From: FEB-25 sp963822175
Lineage (GTDB): Bacteria > Chloroflexota > Anaerolineae > Anaerolineales > UBA4823
Direction of reading: 5' to 3'
DNA: 64,000 nt
NCBI GenBank assembly: GCA_963822175.1
Contig: CAWGGJ010000008.1
Span: 558,001-622,000, forward strand
Positions 1 to 8,016 of this stretch are shown piece after piece. Position numbers and translations under genes: made by a program. Every line of letters begins with the position of its first letter. Position 1 is the first letter of the stretch. The notes under the pieces were generated by a model that saw only the letters and a list, made by a program, of their open reading frames with translations, had not been told where the DNA came from and did no database searches.

Positions 1-1199
1 ATCAAGTCGACATATACGGTTAAGTTATCGGTATTGGATGAGCCAATGACCAGACCAAATAGTCCATGGTCAAAGGTATTGTCTGTAAATTCAGCAATCT
101 TATGTCCATTGGCATATAAGCGGATGGTGGTGCCTTGCATCCAAAGACCCATTATGTTGGTCTGGTTTGCACCTGCTTTGATGGAAGATGCTGTGCTCCA
201 CCCTTGAAGCTCATTATAGGTTTGTCCATCCCATATATACAGGCGGAATCGACCATCGCAGGAGAATTCAAAGACATAACCTTTTTCAGGTTCGGGTGCA
301 CGCCCAAGTAATCCATACTTATCCAGACCGGAGCAAGTATCTCCCATAATGAATGTGGCTTGCAGGTAGTAATCCTTCATGGATGGCTGATTGGAAATAC
401 CCCATTCATCACCACCAGGATGAAGTGCCTTCATGACCATCTTCCCATCTTCTATGGTAAATTGGGTATTGGCTGTTTCGAGCAGGTACCAATTTGCAGA
501 ATTATCCATGGGGTCGCTCCAGGTTGGAGAACCAAGGTTGAGCTCAGATATCCCTTCTACCACTTTTATCTGCACAAAGAATGACTGGTTTGCATTGGTG
601 CCTGTACCGAAATTAACCCCGGTGGCATTGCGTAGCTGCCAATCTCCACGATAGGAGCCGATTGTCCCAGGAGCCTTCAGAGTGACCGAGAGGTCGACGG
701 TGCTGCCTGGTGCTGTTGAGCCAGTCAGGGGAAGTGGGCTGATACCATTCATTTGATCCCCACTGACAAATACCAAGGCATACTGGCTTGTCCAGGTACA
801 GGTGCCCGAATTTTGTAAGCGCCAGGTCTTGACGAATTCCTCACCTGGCAGCAGCTCAGTGTCATCCGGGATGGTCACATCACTCACGAATTTAACCTGG
901 TCGGTGCAATTCGCTTGATCAGGCGTGGTGGTTATTGTGGGAGTTGCTGTGGGTAATGATGTAGATGTGGAAGTAGGGGAGGATTCAGGCGTTGCCGTCG
1001 GTGGAATTTGGGTGATCGCAACGGTCGGTGCCGGACTGGGTGGGATGGTGGTGGGAAGTGCTGCAGCAGTTTGGGCTGCCTGGGTGAATACCAGCCCAGG
1101 ATCGGGAGTGGAGACCTCAGTTGTCGGCTGGCTACAAGCAACCAGGGCAAATGTGAAGAGAACAATAAAGGTGATGGTGAGAAGCGTGTGCAATTTCAT
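1..1199 (-). CDS. Lipoprotein with NBR1-like Ig domain and LamG/DUF1080-like domain (3' end outside window)
   Basis: The reading frame is open from an ATG at 1199 to the left edge, so the C-terminus is missing. An in-frame ATG at 1214 also exists, but GAGGGT lies seven bases before the ATG at 1199. Residues 1-22 form a lipoprotein signal with lipobox LVAC (Cys22). Residues 23-95 are a Thr/Pro/Ser-rich stalk. Residues about 97-212 resemble the NBR1-type Ig-like domain (VKTWRLQNSG, YRGDWQLRN). From about 215 a jelly-roll region resembles LamG/DUF1080 domains. It is inferred to be an outward-facing membrane-anchored protein, perhaps glycan binding. No enzymatic residues could be assigned. Domain names are from recall, not from a search. 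Confidence 0.75.
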   Translation of the reverse strand, partial: MKLHTLLTITFIVLFTFALVACSQPTTEVSTPDPGLVFTQAAQTAAALPTTIPPSPAPTVAITQIPPTATPESSPTSTSTSLPTATPTITTTPDQANCTDQVKFVSDVTIPDDTELLPGEEFVKTWRLQNSGTCTWTSQYALVFVSGDQMNGISPLPLTGSTAPGSTVDLSVTLKAPGTIGSYRGDWQLRNATGVNFGTGTNANQSFFVQIKVVEGISELNLGSPTWSDPMDNSANWYLLETANTQFTIEDGKMVMKALHPGGDEWGISNQPSMKDYYLQATFIMGDTCSGLDKYGLLGRAPEPEKGYVFEFSCDGRFRLYIWDGQTYNELQGWSTASSIKAGANQTNIMGLWMQGTTIRLYANGHKIAEFTDNTFDHGLFGLVIGSSNTDNLTVYVDL

Positions 1200-1313
1200 A
1201 GTTTTTACCCTCATGATTAAAGGAACCGGTTTAACTTAACTCCATAATTTTTGATGAAACAACAGTACGCTCATTATGACGTAAATTATACGATAGATGT
1301 TCCATTTCGCCAG

Positions 1314-1341
1314 TTGGTCGATCCTTACTTAAGGATATAAT
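1314..1341 (+). promoter_or_regulatory. Possible sigma-A promoter for the deoxynucleoside kinase
   Basis: TATAAT at 1336-1341 matches the -10 consensus exactly. TTGGTC at 1314-1319, 16 bases upstream, is a weak -35. Transcription would start about 13 bases before the ATG at 1361, leaving just room for the GGAGG ribosome binding site. Confidence 0.45.
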
Positions 1342-1360
1342 ATTATATGGAGGTAGCTAA

Positions 1361-2005
1361 ATGACCAAAAGGATCATCATCGTCGCTGGCAATATCGGTG
1401 TAGGTAAGACTTCATTGGCAGAACGGTTGAGTGAGCGGCTGGGATGGCGCTGTGCGTATGAATCTGTAGCAGATAACCCCTACCTGGCTGATTTCTACGC
1501 AGATATGCGCATGTGGTCCTTCCATTTACAAATATTCTTCTTGGGACATCGAGCTCAACAGTATCTGGAGCTGGCGAACGACCCGCAATCAGTGATCTTT
1601 GATCGCACGATTTACGAAGATGCTTTCATCTTTGCCAGGGCGCTACAGCATATGGGCAATGTGAGCGAACGTGATTATCTTTCCTATCGGAGAGTATTTG
1701 AGCTGATCACCTCACGACTACCCGCACCCGATCTGTTGATCTATTTAAAAGCGCCAGTTCCGGTGCTGATGGATCGCATTCGCAGCCGTGCCCGTAGCAT
1801 CGAAACCGGAATTACTGATGAGTATTTATCCCTGCTCGAATCGTTTTATGAAGATTGGGTAAAAATCTACGATGTATGTCCAGTCCTGACGATTCGATCC
1901 GATGATTTGGATTTCGTCCACAAGCCCCAACACCTGGATATCGTTGTTAAACGTATCCAGGACCGCCTGGCAGGTAAGGAAGACCTGGTTTTTCCGGTTG
2001 GTTAG
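1361..2005 (+). CDS. Deoxynucleoside kinase (dAdo/dGuo kinase family)
   Basis: A 214-residue protein of the dNK/dGK/dCK family, which phosphorylates deoxynucleosides with ATP in cytosolic nucleotide salvage. Visible motifs are the P-loop GNIGVGKT at residues 10-17, the family DR-type motif in DRTIYEDAFIFA near residue 87, and a basic LID-like segment DRIRSRARSIE near residue 145. Length fits bacterial dNKs (about 205-225). The ATG is preceded by TATGGAGGTAGCTAA, a good ribosome binding site. It is a single gene between divergent and convergent neighbours. Substrate preference cannot be told from sequence. Confidence 0.88.
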   Translation: MTKRIIIVAGNIGVGKTSLAERLSERLGWRCAYESVADNPYLADFYADMRMWSFHLQIFFLGHRAQQYLELANDPQSVIFDRTIYEDAFIFARALQHMGNVSERDYLSYRRVFELITSRLPAPDLLIYLKAPVPVLMDRIRSRARSIETGITDEYLSLLESFYEDWVKIYDVCPVLTIRSDDLDFVHKPQHLDIVVKRIQDRLAGKEDLVFPVG

Positions 2006-2020
2006 AAGTTTATTTAAAGA

Positions 2021-3046
2021 TCACTTAAAAAGTGGAATTCTCAAGACTGCCGGGTAATATACGCTTAACGCAGAATCGATGAACAAGGCCAGCATGAACC
2101 AGATACCGAAGCTACGGTTATGGATGAAAGCTGCCGCGACGAAATAATTCGGCCAGACATCCGGATAATCAGCTGGTTTCTCCTCAGGTTTAGGAGCCTT
2201 GAACATAGGCCAGATTCTGCGCATTGTGGGGATTGCCAGTAATACTGCTGCCATTACCAGCGTGTAGTAGCCCATCACAATAAGCACAAATGTGAGCACA
2301 TATTGCAAGATGAGCATCACCACCAGCGTAACACGGGCGGTTTTTTCTCCAATGACGACTGGCAGGGTGTGGATTTTTAGCTTTTTATCCATCTCGAACT
2401 TGTCGATATGCTTGCCGAAGATCACACCGGTCACACCCAGAGCATAGGGCAGGCTGGCCAACACCACGGTCCAGCTCCATGCGCCAGTAATGACATAATA
2501 ACCCCCGCCGATCATCAGGGGACCCCATACTAATAAGACCGAAATCTCTCCCAGCGCGATATATTTGAGCGGCCAGGTGTAGAACAGGACAAAAAAGACT
2601 CCACACAGAAGGAGGACCAGAGTCCACCAATTGGTCATTAGCACCAGGATTATGCCGATTATAAAAGCGATCGCCCCGGTCACAGCAGCGTAGGTGAGGT
2701 GCTGCCGCTTGGTGAACAGGCCATGCACCAGGGGTTGAGGACCATATTGTGAGCGGTAATAATTGTCCTTATCCACACCACGGTTAAAGTCAGTGTAATC
2801 GTTCAGCAGGTTATTGGTGGCATGCGAGAAGATCAGTCCAAGGGTAATCAATACCCATTTCAACAGATCGAATTTACCATCACGGAAGGCAAAGATACCA
2901 GCAAAAGCACCAGACAGGAAAGTCATGATCAGCACCGCAGCACGGGTAGAGATCAACCACTTCGAAATAACATCCAACTTCTGCCATTCTTCTTTTGAGA
3001 CATGGGGGATGATCTGTAAGGCTTTACGCCACATGGTTATATTCAT
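2021..3046 (-). CDS. UbiA-family prenyltransferase
   Basis: A 341-residue multi-spanning membrane protein. The first aspartate motif of the UbiA superfamily is seen as NDYTDFNRGVD near residue 82, and a second acidic motif as KHIDKFEMDKK near residue 212. It transfers a polyprenyl diphosphate chain to an acceptor. MenA-like quinone synthesis is possible, but acceptor specificity is not readable. AGGAG sits six bases before the ATG at 3046. It is convergent with the dNK gene, 15 bases apart. The unusually long N-terminus (about 30 residues before TM1) and the hydrophilic segment near residue 275 distinguish it from short MenA proteins. Confidence 0.8.
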   Translation of the reverse strand: MNITMWRKALQIIPHVSKEEWQKLDVISKWLISTRAAVLIMTFLSGAFAGIFAFRDGKFDLLKWVLITLGLIFSHATNNLLNDYTDFNRGVDKDNYYRSQYGPQPLVHGLFTKRQHLTYAAVTGAIAFIIGIILVLMTNWWTLVLLLCGVFFVLFYTWPLKYIALGEISVLLVWGPLMIGGGYYVITGAWSWTVVLASLPYALGVTGVIFGKHIDKFEMDKKLKIHTLPVVIGEKTARVTLVVMLILQYVLTFVLIVMGYYTLVMAAVLLAIPTMRRIWPMFKAPKPEEKPADYPDVWPNYFVAAAFIHNRSFGIWFMLALFIDSALSVYYPAVLRIPLFK

Positions 3047-3171
3047 AAATAACTCCTAAAAATTAAATGCCGCCCAAGTATACCCCGAAAATTAACTGCT
3101 GCAAGGGATTATTGTAATCAGGACTTATTAACTTTTTTGTGTAGGTATAAAGGTAGGAAAACTTGAGAAAA

Positions 3172-4047
3172 TTAAGTGAACTGACCTTGCGCTACGAGCA
3201 CGCATTTTCCACCAACAAAAATGTTGATAATTTCACCATCTTGATCTGCTTTCAAAAACAAAAGAGATGGTCTGCCAACCTCATATCCCTGTTCACTTCG
3301 AATATTTATCCAGTCTTTTCCAAAATAACAATACTTCACCAAATAACCTGCCAAACATCCATTGCCACTACCCGTCGCTGGATCTTCGGGGACACCGTAA
3401 TAATCAACAAATACCCGCACGCTTATATTGTTTTGTGGTTCATGAACTTCAGGGCAAAACACCAAGATGCCTTTTGCCGGGGTATCTTTTATCAAGTCAT
3501 AATACTTTTCTTTATTAACATTAGCCTTTTTCAAAGAAGTAATGTTTTTTAATGGCACAATGAAAAAAGGCAATCCAGTGGAGACTTCCTGAATTGGAAA
3601 ACGCTGATCAATTTCAGCAACATCCAGGCGGAGAATACTAGCCAGAACTTCTGGTTTGTGCTGTTGACCAAATGTCGGCTGTACTTGTTTCATCCAGTAA
3701 TAGTCATCTTGACCAAAAACAACTGGAATCTGCCCTACCTTTAAGTTTAGTACAATGTCAGTATATTTACCCTGAATAATTTCGCGGTGAATGATATGTG
3801 CTGTTCCAATGGTTGGGTGACCAGCAAAAGGAACTTCTTCTTTCGGCGTGAATATTCGTACATCAAAACCACCATTGTTTTGTTCTTCAGAAAGTATGAA
3901 TGTGGTCTCAGAGAAATTTATTTCTCTGGCAATATTTTGCATTTCTTCGCTGGAAATTTCACCTGCATTGCGGAAAACAGCAAGTTGATTGCCTGCATAC
4001 TTTTTTTCAGTAAAAACATCAACAATATAAAATGGATGACCATTCAT
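3172..4047 (-). CDS. PhzF-family isomerase
   Basis: A 291-residue member of the PhzF/diaminopimelate-epimerase-like fold. N-terminal signature YIVDVFTEKKYAGNQLAVF is followed by the conserved FSETTFIL, with the general acid/base Glu expected in this region, then FAGHPTIGTAH and DPATGSGNGCLAGYL near residue 230. In phenazine producers PhzF isomerises trans-2,3-dihydro-3-hydroxyanthranilate. Most genomic PhzF homologues, including probably this one, have other unknown substrates, and no other phenazine genes are present. It lies 48 bases after the DegT gene. The gene is more A+T-rich than its neighbours: 15 and 21 G+C in the 60-base stretches 3481-3540 and 3841-3900, suggesting later acquisition. 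Confidence 0.85.
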   Translation of the reverse strand: MNGHPFYIVDVFTEKKYAGNQLAVFRNAGEISSEEMQNIAREINFSETTFILSEEQNNGGFDVRIFTPKEEVPFAGHPTIGTAHIIHREIIQGKYTDIVLNLKVGQIPVVFGQDDYYWMKQVQPTFGQQHKPEVLASILRLDVAEIDQRFPIQEVSTGLPFFIVPLKNITSLKKANVNKEKYYDLIKDTPAKGILVFCPEVHEPQNNISVRVFVDYYGVPEDPATGSGNGCLAGYLVKYCYFGKDWINIRSEQGYEVGRPSLLFLKADQDGEIINIFVGGKCVLVAQGQFT

Positions 4048-4095
4048 AATATTACAATCCTGCTTGGATAATGGATGTTTTGGTTTACAGCAAGA

Positions 4096-5292
4096 TTACA
4101 AGATCACCTGCCTGAGAGCCTGGCATACACGTTCCACCTGTCCTTCATCCATCACTCCCGAGAAAGGCAGGGCTAATCCACGCCTGCCCAGGTCTTCAGT
4201 AACTGGGAAGATACCATCTTCATAGCCAAAGCGCTCCCGCATATATGGCTGCAGGTGGATCGGGAGGAAGTATGGGCGGGCAGGAATCCCCAGCGCCCCC
4301 AACTTTTTTGCTATCTCGTCCCGATCCAGACCCTGGGCGAAGCGGACGACATATACGAACCAGCTTACCCGGGTGGTGTATGGTGCAATCGTTGGTGCTT
4401 CAACACCGGGAATCTCAGGGATGCGCTGGTTGTACCATTCAGCCACCTGGAGACGTTTCGTGACCAATTCGTCGAGGCGCTGCATTTGGGTCACGCCCAA
4501 GGCGGCGCTCATCTCGTCCAGGCGGTAATTGTATCCAAGATGAGTGTGCTGTAGCCAGGTATCTCCGGGAGCCCTTCCCTGGTTTCGCAGGGCGCGCATC
4601 AGGCTGGCTGCATCATCATCATCTGTGATGATCATGCCTCCTTCACCTGTGGTGATCTGCTTATTCGGGTAAAAGGCAAAAACGCCATAATCTCCGAATG
4701 TTCCAGCTGGGCGTCCCTTATACCTTGCACCAAGCGCTTCGCATGAATCCTCGATCACTTTCAGCTTGTACTTCCAGGCGGTGTTCAGGATGGGTTCCAG
4801 GTCAGCTGGTTGACCAAAAACGTCCACGGGCAGGATGGCTTTGAGCTTGGCTTCAGGACTGGCACCTTTGGGTGGCAGCCACGCTTTGGCATTCAACCCG
4901 CCCTGCATGATATCCTGGGCAGCTGCAAAAACCAGGTGGGGATCGATATTCCCTGTACGCGGTTCGACGTCTACAAAAACGGGAACTGCACCTTCATATA
5001 ACAGTACATTTGATGACGCCACAAATGAGAAAGGCGTGGTGATGACCAGATCACTCGGTCGGATATCAGCGGCGCGAACGCACAGGTGGAGACCTGCAGT
5101 TCCAGAGCTGACTCCAATAGCATGTTGGCTGCCAGTATATGCTTTGATGCTTTCTTCAAAGTTGGTAATCCGGCTGCCCATGCTCAGGTTAGGTGTATCA
5201 AGCACTTTAGCTACTGCCTGGCGTTCTTCATCGGTCAGGTCTGGAGACGACATAGTAATTGGAGGAAAGTCGGTATGCTCTTCTGATGCCAT
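4096..5292 (-). CDS. DegT/DnrJ/EryC1/StrS-family aminotransferase
   Basis: A 398-residue PLP-dependent sugar aminotransferase (fold type I). The PLP lysine is in FYPNKQITTGEGG near residue 212, and the cofactor aspartate region is VIEDSCEALGARY near residue 180. The TPFSFVASSN segment near residue 86 is typical of the family. These enzymes convert keto-sugar nucleotides to amino sugars for surface glycans. The gene follows the lipoyl/NeuD fusion by 46 bases on the same strand. NeuD/PglD-type acyltransferases act on amino sugars made by DegT-type enzymes, so the pair is functionally coherent. No glycosyltransferase or sugar-nucleotide dehydratase is adjacent. No clear ribosome binding site is close to the ATG. 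Confidence 0.88.
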   Translation of the reverse strand: MASEEHTDFPPITMSSPDLTDEERQAVAKVLDTPNLSMGSRITNFEESIKAYTGSQHAIGVSSGTAGLHLCVRAADIRPSDLVITTPFSFVASSNVLLYEGAVPVFVDVEPRTGNIDPHLVFAAAQDIMQGGLNAKAWLPPKGASPEAKLKAILPVDVFGQPADLEPILNTAWKYKLKVIEDSCEALGARYKGRPAGTFGDYGVFAFYPNKQITTGEGGMIITDDDDAASLMRALRNQGRAPGDTWLQHTHLGYNYRLDEMSAALGVTQMQRLDELVTKRLQVAEWYNQRIPEIPGVEAPTIAPYTTRVSWFVYVVRFAQGLDRDEIAKKLGALGIPARPYFLPIHLQPYMRERFGYEDGIFPVTEDLGRRGLALPFSGVMDEGQVERVCQALRQVIL

Positions 5293-5338
5293 AGATATAA
5301 ATGATTTCCTTATCTTGAAATGATGTGTTATTCAACAC

Positions 5339-6436
5339 TCACGCTGGCCAAATTGCGCCAGCATGCACGATGCTCCCTGCAGGTACATCCTGCTTTACCG
5401 TGGCTCCATTGCCAATTCGAACACGATCACCCACCTTAACCCTCAGGTTTACCGTAGCTCCCATCCCTATGAGGGTAGCCGCACCCACACTGACCTCACC
5501 GGCAAGGATCGCGCCTGGAGAAAGGTTGGCATATTCACCCAAAACGCAGTCATGGGAGACAATCGCTCCAGTATTGATGATGGCACCGTAATTGACCTGA
5601 GCTTCACTTCCCACATATGCGTGCGGCATCACCTGGACGCCTTCTGCCAGGTTGGCACTCGGCTCAACAACTGCTGTGGGGTGAACCAGGGCTGGACAGG
5701 TAATCCCAGCCTGTTTTAGTCGGTCAAATACCTTGATCCGACTGTGGATGTTTCCAATTCCACCAACAGCATTGACCGCCATAAGTACCCCGCGCTCAAC
5801 CAGGAGCTCAAGAATATTTGCACCGCCCAAAACGGTCGCTCCCATGATGGTAGAGCCGGTAGGTAGGTCATCATCGACCACCCCCGCAATAGGATAGGTT
5901 CCCAGTGCCCTGATAAGGTCGATCAATGCCTTCCCGTGTCCTCCTCCACCATATACGATGATGGAATTCGAAAGGAATTCAATTCCCTGCCAAGCAGGTA
6001 CCGGTTTTTGCGATTGATCGATCAGCTCCTGTACCATTTTCTGTGTGACAAATACCCCTCCGGGAAACTGGGTAAGATCAAGGTTATGCTGGGTGGCAAG
6101 AAGCAACGCAGCCTGGCTGATTCTCAAGTTCTTGGGCACAGAAGGTGTCGTAAATATCTGAGCGTTTTCTGGGGATGGTGGGGTCCAGTCAGGAGAATCG
6201 GCGATGTAACAGAGTACATCGCCTGCCTGGGCTGTCTGGCCAGGTTTTAACGCCAATCCAACCACAAATCCCTCGGTATCTGCGTTAATCTCCACAGTGG
6301 ATTTTGTTGTTTCTAGGGTACATAAAGCCTCGCCGATATTGACATGCTGGCCATTCGAAACGGGTATGGCAGCCAACAATGCTCCAGGCTCGTTGGGGTT
6401 GATCAGTGGGATGAGAATTTGAGTAGGATCAGTCAT
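5339..6436 (-). CDS. Lipoyl domain - E3-binding domain - NeuD/PglD acyltransferase fusion
   Basis: A 365-residue three-part protein. Residues 1-80 are a biotinyl/lipoyl domain with attachment motif ETTKST (Lys45) and a later GQTAQAGDVL turn. Residues about 101-137 resemble the peripheral-subunit (E3)-binding domain of 2-oxoacid dehydrogenase E2, with SQAALLLA, NLDL and VTQKMV in the expected order but without the GPGGR loop. Residues about 155-365 are a NeuD/PglD acyltransferase: Rossmann-like start YGGGGHGKALIDL, then left-handed beta-helix hexapeptides with the catalytic histidine expected at His295 (IVSHDC). An E1-beta gene is two genes upstream and an aminotransferase immediately downstream. 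Acyl transfer from lipoyl-lysine to an amino sugar is inference. Acetyl-CoA could still be the donor. Confidence 0.85.
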   Translation of the reverse strand: MTDPTQILIPLINPNEPGALLAAIPVSNGQHVNIGEALCTLETTKSTVEINADTEGFVVGLALKPGQTAQAGDVLCYIADSPDWTPPSPENAQIFTTPSVPKNLRISQAALLLATQHNLDLTQFPGGVFVTQKMVQELIDQSQKPVPAWQGIEFLSNSIIVYGGGGHGKALIDLIRALGTYPIAGVVDDDLPTGSTIMGATVLGGANILELLVERGVLMAVNAVGGIGNIHSRIKVFDRLKQAGITCPALVHPTAVVEPSANLAEGVQVMPHAYVGSEAQVNYGAIINTGAIVSHDCVLGEYANLSPGAILAGEVSVGAATLIGMGATVNLRVKVGDRVRIGNGATVKQDVPAGSIVHAGAIWPA

Positions 6437-6463
6437 GATTTTATGGGTAGGTCATCTCGATTT

Positions 6464-6883
6464 TCAGTACGATATCACCACGCTGGTAAAGGATAAATCA
6501 ACTTGTAAATCGATCGTCATGGCAAACATCACTCCTTCAGCAACATTGTAATCGATCGTTATCGTCTGGTTGTAGTAATCTCTCTTGGTGTCGAACACGT
6601 CCACCCGATCGACAGCGGATATTACCAGCTTATCCTGCTCCGGTATGGTCAATAATCCTGTGGAGAAGCTGCCCTGATCCACACGGTCTCCTGATCCGCT
6701 ACAGCTATAGTTGAAGCTGCCATCTGGATCGTAGGTATGAACCTGATTGCCAGAAGGATTTAAGATGTATAGCATCTCCTTGCCACAATAATTACATTCA
6801 AATGTGTCCGCATCCGGCAAGCTGCGCCTAGCCCAATAACTGGGGCATTCCATGACGACAGGTTGGGATGAAATTTTATTCAC
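6464..6883 (-). CDS. Hypothetical protein with Cys pair, between E1-beta and the lipoyl fusion
   Basis: 139 residues starting at a GTG (6883); an internal ATG at 6853 (MECPSYW) is an alternative, and neither has a strong ribosome binding site. The N-terminal half has MECPSYWARR and FECNYCGKEML, cysteines that could hold a metal, plus YSCSGSG. The C-terminal half (about 75-139) is beta-rich and hydrophilic with no signal or membrane segment. I do not recognise the family. It sits 33 bases after E1-beta and 27 bases before the fusion, so it is probably co-transcribed. A dedicated role in that system is possible but not shown. Confidence 0.6.
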   Translation of the reverse strand: MNKISSQPVVMECPSYWARRSLPDADTFECNYCGKEMLYILNPSGNQVHTYDPDGSFNYSCSGSGDRVDQGSFSTGLLTIPEQDKLVISAVDRVDVFDTKRDYYNQTITIDYNVAEGVMFAMTIDLQVDLSFTSVVISY

Positions 6884-6916
6884 GGCAGGGTCCGAAAACG
6901 GTCTTGCTGGTAGTTT

Positions 6917-7948
6917 TCATTTTATCATTCGGAGAGCTGACTGAATAATCTGCTCAACACCCGGCAAAACCTGTTGTTCAAGTACGCCTGAGGCTGGAAC
7001 CGGTACCTCCCTTGCCGCCAGGCGTTTATATATTATATGCTGTGAACCTGGGGTCTCTACCACTCTTGCTAGCACTTCAGCTCCCCAACCCAAGGATAGT
7101 GTGCCCTCTTCGATCGTGAGCAAAGCCCCAGTTTGGCTTGCTGATGCATTGATTTGCTCGGTATCGAAAGGAGATAATTGGGTGGGAATTACCAGTTCAG
7201 CGAAAATCTCATGCTCAACAGCCAATCGAAGAACTGCCTGTTTTGCCAGCTCCGCCATATAACCGTACGCAGCAATGGTCAATACTGAAGGTGGTGCACC
7301 ACGGACGGAAAGATCGTAGGTGGGGAATCCCAGTTCAGTATTATTCCAATGAGATGTAATTGAAAAATCTTTCAAATCTGCCTGGTTTTCAACAGGGAGC
7401 AAATATTGAAGCTTATTTTCGATGAATAAAAGAGGATCATCGTTGTGCAGAATTGATCGATAAAGTAGATCACCTGGGCTACCGGATGAATCCATCAGGC
7501 ACAGAGAAGCAGGTGCAACTACCTGCAGGCCTGGAATACCGAGGGAAAATTTTTCAAGCGTTTGGCTGTGAGTTGGACCATATCCCCGGCGACCACCCAT
7601 GGGTGTACGAATCACAATTGGGAGCCTTACCTGGTCATTGTACATCCAGCGAAATTTGGTGATATGGTTTAGCATTTGATCTGCGATCAGGGTGACGAAA
7701 TCGCCAAACATGAGTTCCACCACTGGTCGTAGTCCCCGCAGTGCCATCCCGGCTGCAATGCCGACAAAACCAGCCTCCGAAATTGGAGTGGTCAGCACAC
7801 GATCAGGAAATTGAGTGGATAAGCCGCGTGAGACCTTAAATGCACCCCCATATGGATCAAGGATATCCTCACCCAATAAATAGACCTGATCATTGTCTAA
7901 AAATGCCTGGCGCAGGGACGAATTTAAAGATTCTAAGACGGATGGCAT
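6917..7948 (-). CDS. 2-oxoacid dehydrogenase E1 beta-like subunit
   Basis: 343 residues matching the beta subunit of heterotetrameric E1 (pyruvate/branched-chain/acetoin dehydrogenase). Motifs are LLGEDI, DPYGGAFKVSRGL, TPISEAGFVGIAAGMAL (TPP-activating Glu region) and VELMFGDF in the pyrimidine-binding domain (1-180), and LLTIEEGTLSLGWG in the C-terminal transketolase domain. E1 decarboxylates a 2-oxoacid with TPP and acylates a lipoyl domain. E1-beta normally needs an alpha subunit for TPP diphosphate binding, and none is in the window. The lipoyl fusion two genes downstream is a natural partner. It starts 68 bases after the TPR gene. Confidence 0.88.
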   Translation of the reverse strand: MPSVLESLNSSLRQAFLDNDQVYLLGEDILDPYGGAFKVSRGLSTQFPDRVLTTPISEAGFVGIAAGMALRGLRPVVELMFGDFVTLIADQMLNHITKFRWMYNDQVRLPIVIRTPMGGRRGYGPTHSQTLEKFSLGIPGLQVVAPASLCLMDSSGSPGDLLYRSILHNDDPLLFIENKLQYLLPVENQADLKDFSITSHWNNTELGFPTYDLSVRGAPPSVLTIAAYGYMAELAKQAVLRLAVEHEIFAELVIPTQLSPFDTEQINASASQTGALLTIEEGTLSLGWGAEVLARVVETPGSQHIIYKRLAAREVPVPASGVLEQQVLPGVEQIIQSALRMIK

Positions 7949-8016
7949 GTTAAGACTCTGAGATCACCCAGGTTATCGCAGGTTATCAACCTTCAACAGA
8001 TAACCCCTTTGATCGA

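Noticed and set aside
2021..3046. UbiA protein and the enolase-superfamily gene as a menaquinone pathway (MenA plus MenC)
   Set aside because: The two genes are 34 kb apart, no other men genes are present, and the enolase-superfamily gene is paired with a GNAT typical of amino acid racemase loci.
3172..4047. Phenazine biosynthesis
   Set aside because: PhzF homologues are widespread outside phenazine producers, and no phzA, B, D, E or G genes are near.
4835..5323. Long plus-strand frame opposite the DegT aminotransferase gene (and similar ones opposite other genes)
   Set aside because: It is a mirror of a well-supported gene on the other strand with no ribosome binding site or recognisable motifs.
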